Assembly (NCBI GenBank): GCA_002162925.1 | Contig: MABC01000044.1 | Coordinates: 1-32,390, forward strand | DNA from: Thalassotalea sp. 42_200_T64 | Lineage (GTDB): Bacteria; Pseudomonadota; Gammaproteobacteria; Enterobacterales; Alteromonadaceae | Length of the DNA: 32,390 nt | Direction: 5' to 3' | Part shown: positions 26,434-32,390 of the stretch, piece by piece | How positions within the stretch are numbered: position 1 is the first letter of the stretch | How the letters are laid out: every line of letters starts with the position of its first letter | Notes under the pieces: model-generated | Databases searched by the model: none | Seen by the model: only the letters and a program-made list of their open reading frames with translations | What the model was told of the DNA's origin: nothing | Translations under genes and position numbers: made by a program

Positions 26434-29085
26434 TTAAGTCGGTTGCTGAACAGGTGCTTGACCTGAGTTACATAGCAGTGATTCTAACTGATCTTGTTCA
26501 ACTTTTGATAGTGCAAAATGATCTTTATTAGACACAATAAATACATCTTCAACTTTTTCGCCAAACGTGGTGATCTTGGCCATATGGACATTTAACTCAG
26601 ATTGTTGAAATACACTACCAATTTCGGCCAGTAAGCCCGGCCTGTCGATGGCCACAATTTCTATTGTTGTAACATTATTATTGTTATGTTCAATAAAACT
26701 GACTTTGGTGGGAAAGTTAAATTGCTGAAATTTTTTCGGCAGTGGTTTCTTGATGATTTTGATGTCATTATTTTCGGCTAAATATTTCTGTAGCGAGGTT
26801 TTGATATCATCGGCATGATAGCTGTCTTTAACCGGGTGTCCTTTCGCATCGAGTACGACAAACGTGTTCAAGGAGAAGCCATCTTTTGAGGTTAAAATTT
26901 TCGCATCGTGTATCGATAATTTTTTCATCCCTAACAAGGCCGCTGTGGTCGCAAATAAGTTAATTCTGTCTTTGGTGTATACGAACACTTCGGTACCGCC
27001 ACGATAGGGCTTTTCACTGATCAACACCAGCGGATTTTCTTTATCATGGCTGATCATATGTCTGCTATGCCAGGCGATTTGTTCCGGTGAATAGCGGAGA
27101 AAATAATCGGGTTTAAAATTTTTCCATATCGGTTTGATAACCTCACTACGGATCTCATTATCATTGAGTAGATCTAATGCTTTCTTTTGGTTTTCGCGAA
27201 TTTTTACCCGTAACTCCACCGGTTTTTCCAAGCCGCGGCGAAAGGCGCGTTTGGTGGCAAAGTACAATTCTTGCAATAAGTTGGCTTTCCAACTGTTCCA
27301 TAAGCTTTCATTGGTCGCACGCATGTCGGCAACGGTTAAGCAGTATAGGTAATCGAGGTGCGCCTCATCACGAACCACTTCACCAAACTCACGGATCACC
27401 TCCGGATCTGAGGTATCTTTGCGCTGAGCGGTAACCGACAGCAATAAATGTTGTTTTACTAACCAGGAGATCATTCTCGAGTCGTGATCCGATAACTTGT
27501 GCATTTTACCAAAGGCGAGGGCATCAATCGCCCCTAGTTCACTGTGACTGCCACCACGGCCCTTGGCGATATCATGAAATATTCCGGCCAAATATAAAAT
27601 CTCTGGCTTACGAATTCGTTGCATGATTTTACTCGCCAGCGGAAACTCATGATTGTGTTCTGGCAAGCTAAAACGATACAAATTTTTAATTAAGCGGTAG
27701 CTGTGCTCGTCAACCGAATAGGCATGAAATAAATCAAATTGCATTTGGCCGACTATATTGTTCCACTCGGGCAGGTAACTGGCCAATATTTCATGCTTAT
27801 GCATTAAATTAAATGCCCGCCCTAAGCCCTTAGGGTGACGAATAATTTTCATAAAGATGCGACGACACTCGGCATAATCGTTTAACCCGGAAATTAATCG
27901 GCGACGAGTGTTTCGCATCAAGCGTATGGTGGTTGCATGTATGCCTTTTATTTGCGGATTATCAGCAATCACCAAAAACATTTTCATGATGATCTCTGGT
28001 CGGGTAAAAGCACGTTTATTTCTTAACTGAATGAAGTTGCCAATTAAGATGAAATCCTGGTCAATATCGGTGTGGCTCTGTTGTTTTGACTGGTTTAAAA
28101 TGCCCTGTTCGAAATGCTGCAATAACATTTCGTTTAATTCACTGACGTAATTAATGACTCGAAAAAATCGTTTCATCATACGTTCAATTGCCGCTTTACC
28201 TGCATCGCCAAAGCCCATTAATTCAGCAACATTTCCCTGATAATCAAATAGCAACCGGTTTTCACTGCGACCGGCTACAAGGTGTAGAGCAAAACGCATG
28301 CGCCAGAGATAATATTGACACTCAATCAGCTCGTGATACTCATTTTGGGTTAGGTAATTATGGGCAACTAATTCTTCCAGATTATTGGCATTAAAGTGAC
28401 GCAATGCGACCCAACTGATATTTTGGATGTCACGTAAGCCACCAGGGTTAGCCTTTAAGTTAGGCTCGAGCGTATAAGCCGCACCTTTATACTGTTGATG
28501 ACGTTTAACTTGTTCTTCGCGCTTGGCAATGAAAAACTGTCCGGCAGGCCAAAAATTTGCTTTTTGAATGTGGGGGGTCAGTTGCTCTTGCAATAAATGG
28601 TGGCCACAAATCAGTCTCGACTCGAGTAAGTTGGTGGCAATAGTGACATCGTTAATTGCCTGTTTTACACATTCTTTCACGCTGCGAACGCTGTGACCAA
28701 TATCCAGGCGTATGTCCCATAGCTCAGTGATAAACTCACTGATGTGCTGTTCCAGTTCTTTGCTGGTGTTTTCCTGAGTTAGAATTAAAATATCGACATC
28801 AGATTGTGGGTGCAATTCACCTCTGCCATAACCACCAACCGCTAACAGGCTAATTTGATGTTCATCCAGGTGATGTTGACACCATACTTTTTGCAATACT
28901 TGATCGACAAAATCTGCTCTGGCCGCAACTAACTGAAAAACATCATAATCGTTATCATTAAATGCTTGTTTTAACCAAAGAGTAAAATCGTCGCCTAAAA
29001 GCTGCATTTCTTTGGTCGTTAACGGGGCTGATGCCGTTGCTAATTTATGGGTTAGTGACGTAGGTAGAATTGGATTACTTAACAC
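26434..29085 (-). CDS. glnD: Bifunctional PII uridylyltransferase/uridylyl-removing enzyme
   Basis: GlnD senses glutamine and adds or removes UMP on PII proteins, controlling glutamine synthetase and nitrogen genes. The nucleotidyltransferase domain shows [15 protein letters not shown] (G84-G85, D96, D98). The uridylyl-removing HD domain includes VDEHSYRLI near 455 and [16 protein letters not shown] near 502. Two C-terminal ACT domains bind glutamine, near 693-770 ([12 protein letters not shown]) and 803-875 ([14 protein letters not shown]). All key residues are intact and the length, 883 residues, is typical. It lies between map and dapD on the same strand. Confidence 0.97.
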   Translation of the reverse strand: MLSNPILPTSLTHKLATASAPLTTKEMQLLGDDFTLWLKQAFNDNDYDVFQLVAARADFVDQVLQKVWCQHHLDEHQISLLAVGGYGRGELHPQSDVDILILTQENTSKELEQHISEFITELWDIRLDIGHSVRSVKECVKQAINDVTIATNLLESRLICGHHLLQEQLTPHIQKANFWPAGQFFIAKREEQVKRHQQYKGAAYTLEPNLKANPGGLRDIQNISWVALRHFNANNLEELVAHNYLTQNEYHELIECQYYLWRMRFALHLVAGRSENRLLFDYQGNVAELMGFGDAGKAAIERMMKRFFRVINYVSELNEMLLQHFEQGILNQSKQQSHTDIDQDFILIGNFIQLRNKRAFTRPEIIMKMFLVIADNPQIKGIHATTIRLMRNTRRRLISGLNDYAECRRIFMKIIRHPKGLGRAFNLMHKHEILASYLPEWNNIVGQMQFDLFHAYSVDEHSYRLIKNLYRFSLPEHNHEFPLASKIMQRIRKPEILYLAGIFHDIAKGRGGSHSELGAIDALAFGKMHKLSDHDSRMISWLVKQHLLLSVTAQRKDTSDPEVIREFGEVVRDEAHLDYLYCLTVADMRATNESLWNSWKANLLQELYFATKRAFRRGLEKPVELRVKIRENQKKALDLLNDNEIRSEVIKPIWKNFKPDYFLRYSPEQIAWHSRHMISHDKENPLVLISEKPYRGGTEVFVYTKDRINLFATTAALLGMKKLSIHDAKILTSKDGFSLNTFVVLDAKGHPVKDSYHADDIKTSLQKYLAENNDIKIIKKPLPKKFQQFNFPTKVSFIEHNNNNVTTIEIVAIDRPGLLAEIGSVFQQSELNVHMAKITTFGEKVEDVFIVSNKDHFALSKVEQDQLESLLCNSGQAPVQQPT

Positions 29086-29168
29086 AGTATTTCTTCTTAA
29101 TTAGAGATTAGTACTAAGCACTATGATTATCGAAACGAAAGTACTTAGGCCTTAGGGTTCTTGTTGTT

Positions 29169-29192
29169 AATTAACCTGAGTTCAGGTTAATT
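29169..29192. repeat. Perfect 11-bp palindrome over the map stop codon
   Basis: AATTAACCTGA (29169-29179) and TCAGGTTAATT (29182-29192) are exact inverted copies two bases apart. The right arm includes the map stop codon (29187-29189). No T tract follows on the minus strand, so it may slow or stabilise rather than end the map-glnD transcript. Confidence 0.6.
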
Positions 29193-30032
29193 ATTCATCA
29201 GTCGGCTAATCTCTTTTTCCTCAGCACGCAGGGTTAATACTTCACAGCCAGTAGTGGTCACCAAAATGGTGTGTTCCCACTGTGCCGAATTTTTGCCATC
29301 GCTGGTATAAGCCGTCCAACCATCATCGGGATCTAATTTTGTGCCACCTTTGCCTAAGTTAATCATCGGCTCTATGGTAAAGATCATGCCCGCCAGCATT
29401 TTACGATTATCGGCATTTTTGTAATGCAATACTTGCGGCTCTTCGTGAAAAACACTGCCAATACCATGACCACAAAAATCTTTTACGATGCCGTAACGAC
29501 CGGCTTTTTTGATGTGTTTCTGGATAGTAGTACCTAAGTCTGAAAACGTATTGCCCGGCTTCACCTTACGCATTGCCGCGTACAAGCTTTCTTGGGTGAT
29601 ACGACATAAACGGCGGTTTTCTGCCGATACATCACCAATTAAAAACATCTTGGAAGTATCGCCATGGAAGAATTTTCTCTCGGCTTCCGCAGTATCTTCG
29701 TCATCGAGACAAATTTTACAAGTGATATCGATATTCACAATATCGCCTTCTTGTAAGGTTTGCGCTGAAGGAATACCGTGACAAACCACGTGATTCACGG
29801 AGGTACAAATCGACTTTGGAAATCCACCGTCGCCATTGCGATCGGCACCATAGTTTAGTGGCGCAGATAGCGCGTTGTTGTCGTTGGTGAATTTCGCACA
29901 AATGGCGTCTAATTCTTCGGTAGTAACACCGGCAACAACATGCGGTTCAATCATATCTAAAACACTCGCGGCCAACTTGCCGGCAACGCGCATTTTTTCA
30001 ATTTCATCCTGAGTTTTAATCGCAATACTCAT
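29187..30032 (-). CDS. map: Type I methionine aminopeptidase
   Basis: This enzyme removes the initiator methionine from new proteins. The metal ligands can be placed at D102 (VNIDIT), D125 (FHGDTSK), H189 (CGHGIG), E221 (FTIEP) and E253 (QWEHTI), with H85 and H196 near the substrate. At 281 residues it is about 17 longer than E. coli Map. The extra length is in two inserts: about residues 62-69 (GADRNGDG) and 104-121, a charged loop with two cysteines between the two aspartate ligands. AAGGA lies six bases before the ATG. It is divergent from rpsB, as in E. coli. Confidence 0.95.
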   Translation of the reverse strand: MSIAIKTQDEIEKMRVAGKLAASVLDMIEPHVVAGVTTEELDAICAKFTNDNNALSAPLNYGADRNGDGGFPKSICTSVNHVVCHGIPSAQTLQEGDIVNIDITCKICLDDEDTAEAERKFFHGDTSKMFLIGDVSAENRRLCRITQESLYAAMRKVKPGNTFSDLGTTIQKHIKKAGRYGIVKDFCGHGIGSVFHEEPQVLHYKNADNRKMLAGMIFTIEPMINLGKGGTKLDPDDGWTAYTSDGKNSAQWEHTILVTTTGCEVLTLRAEEKEISRLMNN

Positions 30033-30174
30033 TTTTTTCCTTAAAGGGCTAAAGCGTGAATATTATTAACGCTTATTTACTATTTATTAATTGCGGAAAT
30101 AATAACTTAAATTATGCGCTTATGCTATTTAAAGGTACGAGGTATGGAGTAAATGAAGGCACAATATAAAGCAA

Positions 30175-30274
30175 GGAGGTCCCGTTTTTCAACGGGATGA
30201 CGTTTTAAGTAAATACGAACGGTTGCGCTATAGATATAAAGTACTCCGTCTTCCCGTTGAAAAACGGGATCTCC
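30175..30274. repeat. REP-like inverted-repeat element
   Basis: Arms 30175-30202 and 30247-30274 are inverted copies (about 26 of 28 bases match). Each arm holds a small CCCGTT-AACGGG hairpin next to ATGACG/CGTCTT. GGAGGTCCCG....CGGGATGACG has the same layout as the element at 25356, so it is the same family with a different tip. It occupies part of the 532-base map-rpsB gap, whose remaining bases hold the map upstream region and the rpsB promoter and leader. Confidence 0.8.
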
Positions 30275-30351
30275 TGATGCATATAGAGCGTAAATTAATA
30301 TAGTATTTACCCTCTTTAGCCTATTATTTACTTCCTTTTTACCCCCAAAAG

Positions 30352-30366
30352 TGGTATAAAACGCCG
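30352..30366 (+). promoter_or_regulatory. Extended -10 promoter of rpsB-tsf
   Basis: TGGTATAAA (30352-30360) is an extended -10 element, followed by a GC-rich stretch ACGCCGC typical of stringently controlled ribosomal promoters. No good -35 box lies at 17 bases. Initiation near 30367 would give a leader of about 200 bases. Confidence 0.6.
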
Positions 30367-30459
30367 CTCACTGAAAAAGTCATTTTGACTTGCGGTGACA
30401 ACTGCTCATTTAAGAGCTAATTTTGTTGCCCAATGTTGGGCGCAATTTAAATAAACTCA

Positions 30460-30556
30460 CATACATTCGGCAAACATATTCCGGGGTGCCTGTTACCTGC
30501 TTTAAGGTAACCATAGGTTGGAAATATGGAATGTATGAACGCTTAACCCCAAGAGG
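30460..30556 (+). promoter_or_regulatory. Structured rpsB leader, probable S2 autoregulatory site
   Basis: CATACATTC (30460-30468) pairs with 30529-30537, CATATTCC (30475-30482) with GGAAATATG (30520-30528, one bulge), and GTTACCT (30492-30498) with AGGTAAC (30505-30511), forming one long hairpin. GGGGT at 30483-30487 can also pair with ACCCC at 30546-30550, next to the AGAGG ribosome binding site, as a pseudoknot. E. coli S2 represses rpsB-tsf through its 5' leader; the same role here is inferred. Confidence 0.65.
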
Positions 30557-30564
30557 AATTTACA

Positions 30565-31293
30565 ATGCCAAACGTATCAATGCGCGACATGCTTAAAGCT
30601 GGTGTTCACTTCGGACATAAAACTCGTTACTGGAACCCTAAGATGAAAGCATACATCTTCGGTTCTCGTGATAAAGTGCATATCATCAACTTAGAACAAA
30701 CTGTTCCAATGTTCAACGAAGCTCTTAACTTCTTATCAGGCGTTTCTGCTAAGAAAGGTAAAGTATTATTCGTTGGTACTAAGCGCGCTGCTAGCGATTC
30801 TATCAAAGAATCTGCAATCAAATGTGATCAATTCTTCGTTAACCATCGCTGGTTAGGTGGTATGTTGACTAACTGGAAAACAGTTCGTCAATCGATCAAA
30901 CGTTTAAAAGATCTTGAAAGCCAAAGCCAAGACGGTACTTTTGACGCTCTTACCAAAAAAGAAGCATTAATGCGTACTCGTGAAATGGAAAAGCTTGATA
31001 AAAGCCTTGGTGGTATCAAAAACATGGGCGGTCTTCCTGATGCATTATTCATCATCGATGCTGATCATGAACACATTGCTATCAAAGAAGCTAACAACTT
31101 AGGTATTCCTGTAATTTCTGTTGTTGATACAAACTCTAACCCTGACGGCGTAGACTACATTGTTCCTGGTAACGATGATGCTATCCGTGCAGTAAGCTTA
31201 TACCTAGATTTAGCGGCAACCGCTGTGATCGAAGGTCGCGAAACTAACATCGCAGTAGCTGCTGAAAAAGACGGTTTTGTTGAAGCAGAATAA
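30565..31293 (+). CDS. rpsB: 30S ribosomal protein S2
   Basis: A small-subunit ribosomal protein, 242 residues against 241 in E. coli. The start [26 protein letters not shown] is diagnostic, and [16 protein letters not shown], the coiled-coil region with [14 protein letters not shown], and [13 protein letters not shown] follow. The ribosome binding site AGAGG lies eight bases before the ATG. Codon use is more restricted than in neighbouring genes, as expected for high expression. It is followed by tsf in the conserved rpsB-tsf operon. Confidence 0.98.
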   Translation: MPNVSMRDMLKAGVHFGHKTRYWNPKMKAYIFGSRDKVHIINLEQTVPMFNEALNFLSGVSAKKGKVLFVGTKRAASDSIKESAIKCDQFFVNHRWLGGMLTNWKTVRQSIKRLKDLESQSQDGTFDALTKKEALMRTREMEKLDKSLGGIKNMGGLPDALFIIDADHEHIAIKEANNLGIPVISVVDTNSNPDGVDYIVPGNDDAIRAVSLYLDLAATAVIEGRETNIAVAAEKDGFVEAE

Positions 31294-31322
31294 TTAAACC
31301 TTAGTTTAATTACATTTCTATA

Positions 31323-31346
31323 GGAAGAGGGCATAAATCCTCTTCC
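31323..31346 (+). promoter_or_regulatory. Hairpin between rpsB and tsf, possible attenuator
   Basis: GGAAGAGG (31323-31330) and CCTCTTCC (31339-31346) form a perfect 8-bp stem with an 8-base loop; a second small hairpin (31292-31299 with 31304-31311) overlaps the rpsB stop. There is only a broken T run after the main stem. This could lower read-through from rpsB into tsf or mark an RNA processing site. Confidence 0.5.
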
Positions 31347-31380
31347 TCTTATTCATTACAGATATTTGAGGAATTAACTC

Positions 31381-32229
31381 ATGGCAATTACTGCTAAACA
31401 AGTTAAAGAACTTCGTGATCGCACTGGCGCGGGCATGATGGATTGTAAAAAAGCGTTACAAGAAACTGACGGTGACATCGATTTAGCGATCGAAAACATG
31501 CGTAAGTCTGGTCAAGCCAAAGCTGCTAAAAAAGCAGGTAACATTGCTGCTGAAGGCGCAATCATCATTAAACAAAACGATGGTGTTGCCGCATTAGTTG
31601 AAATTAACTGTCAAACTGATTTCGTAGCGAAAGATGGTAATTTTTTAGGCTTCGCCAATGACGTTGCTGAATCTGCTTTAGCTTCAAAAGTTTCAATTGA
31701 AGAGTTAAAAGCACAGTTTGAAGAAAAGCGTGTTGCGCTAGTGACTAAAATTGGTGAAAACATCAATGTTCGTCGCGTTGAGTACATTGATGGTGCTGCC
31801 GCGCAATACATCCACGGCGGAACTATTGGTGTAGTTGTTGCCGGTGAAGGTGATGCTGAGTCACTTAAACACATTGCAATGCACGTTGCTGCTTCTAAGC
31901 CTGAGTACGTTAACGCTGAAGACGTACCAAGCGACGTAGTTGCAAAAGAAAAATCTATCCAAATCGATATCGCGATGAACGAAGGCAAGCCTGCTGAAAT
32001 CGCTGAGAAAATGGTTACTGGCCGCATGAAGAAATTCACTGGTGAAATTTCTTTAACGGGTCAAGCTTTCATCATGGAACCTAAGAAAACGGTTGGTGCT
32101 ATTTTAAAAGAGAAAGGTTTAACTGTTTCTGCTTTTGTTCGCCTGGAAGTTGGTGAAGGAATCGAGAAGAAAGAAGAAGATTTCGCTGCTGAAGTTGAAG
32201 CTCAACTAGCTGCTGCCAAAGGCGCTTAA
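31381..32229 (+). CDS. tsf: Translation elongation factor Ts
   Basis: EF-Ts is the guanine-nucleotide exchange factor that recycles EF-Tu from its GDP form. The UBA-like N-terminus [24 protein letters not shown] and the TDFVAKD motif (T79-K84) that reaches the EF-Tu nucleotide site are both present. The length, 282 residues, is one short of E. coli. TGAGG upstream is the ribosome binding site. It is co-transcribed with rpsB across an 87-base gap and ends at a strong terminator. Confidence 0.98.
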   Translation: MAITAKQVKELRDRTGAGMMDCKKALQETDGDIDLAIENMRKSGQAKAAKKAGNIAAEGAIIIKQNDGVAALVEINCQTDFVAKDGNFLGFANDVAESALASKVSIEELKAQFEEKRVALVTKIGENINVRRVEYIDGAAAQYIHGGTIGVVVAGEGDAESLKHIAMHVAASKPEYVNAEDVPSDVVAKEKSIQIDIAMNEGKPAEIAEKMVTGRMKKFTGEISLTGQAFIMEPKKTVGAILKEKGLTVSAFVRLEVGEGIEKKEEDFAAEVEAQLAAAKGA

Positions 32230-32250
32230 TAGCCTTTAGCAAAAGATTCT

Positions 32251-32287
32251 AAAAAAGGCCTTAGCACGAAGTGCTAAGGCCTTTTTT
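32251..32287 (+). terminator. Rho-independent terminator of rpsB-tsf
   Basis: A perfect 17-bp stem (32251-32267 with 32271-32287, loop GAA) with a GC-rich core and six T bases at the 3' side. It is a strong intrinsic terminator, and the sequence after its T tract changes abruptly to intron-like sequence. Confidence 0.95.
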
Positions 32288-32390
32288 GTTTGCCCAGCAA
32301 AGCTGGCAAACCCGATAGGCTGAAAGAAGCCTTATCACCCCGACTAAGGGGAAGATGATCCGAATGGCAAGGGCGTCACTGGCTAACGGT
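32288..32390 (+). mobile_element. Probable 5' end of a group IIC intron (runs off the window)
   Basis: Starting at the base after the terminator T tract, the sequence follows the plan of group IIC intron domain I: a GTTTGCCC start, a CCAGC-AAA-GCTGG stem, ATAGGCTGAAAG-AAGCC (32315-32331; compare ATAGGGTGAGAG-TCCC in the Oceanobacillus iheyensis intron, from memory), a CCCC-GGGG stem (32338-32341 with 32348-32351), and GGCAAGGGCGTC (32366-32377), close to the conserved GCAAGGGTGTC. The start is GTTTG instead of the usual GTGYG. Group IIC introns characteristically insert just after terminator hairpins. The reverse transcriptase, if any, lies beyond the window. Confidence 0.7.

Noticed and set aside
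31611..32039. 142-codon open frame antisense to tsf
   Set aside because: It is a Ser/Ala/Thr-rich shadow of biased codons in a highly expressed gene.

Overview
The window is chromosomal DNA from an AT-leaning marine-type gammaproteobacterium. Gene order and protein sequences fit the Alteromonadales, most likely the Colwelliaceae (Colwellia/Thalassotalea type). That placement is inferred from remembered family sequences and synteny; no search was run. Nearly all of the window is core housekeeping sequence in dense operons. The unusual content is small mobile or repetitive DNA lying between the genes.

Layout: (1) 1-4511, + strand: a repeat fragment and a terminator from an upstream gene, then rnd, ycgL, a secreted MltB-type lytic transglycosylase, ycgN and the tRNA acp3U transferase gene tapT. 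(2) 4693-8124: a secreted TolB-like propeller protein, a gamma carbonic anhydrase (-), a PilZ protein, a chromosomal ParA/ribbon-helix-helix pair, and a ~311-bp MITE-like element. (3) 8186-15040: rsuA (+) converges on a - strand run of mfd, csiV, DUF1244, an isochorismatase-family hydrolase and DUF4250. (4) 15226-18389: lolCDE (lipoprotein release), divergent from mfd, then a DUF2062 membrane protein (-). (5) 19075-25266: comEC, msbA, lpxK, a Trm112-like gene and kdsB (DNA uptake plus LPS/lipid A and KDO supply). (6) 25587-30032, - strand: map, glnD, dapD. (7) 30565-32229: rpsB-tsf with a structured leader.

Working together: LolCDE, MsbA, LpxK, KdsB, the lytic transglycosylase and CsiV serve the envelope. 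RsuA, TapT, Trm112, RNase D, S2, EF-Ts and Map serve translation and RNA maturation. Mfd couples transcription to repair. GlnD and DapD link nitrogen sensing to lysine/peptidoglycan precursors.

Most notable non-coding observations: the last ~100 bases look like the 5' end of a group IIC intron placed directly after the tsf terminator. A MITE-like family has one full and one partial copy, each just 5' of an intrinsic terminator. A REP-like inverted-repeat family has three copies, one of them an internally shortened form. The rpsB leader can form a pseudoknot next to its ribosome binding site. The PilZ-ParA-RHH cluster is the least understood coding locus. No tRNA, rRNA, CRISPR array or transposase gene is visible.
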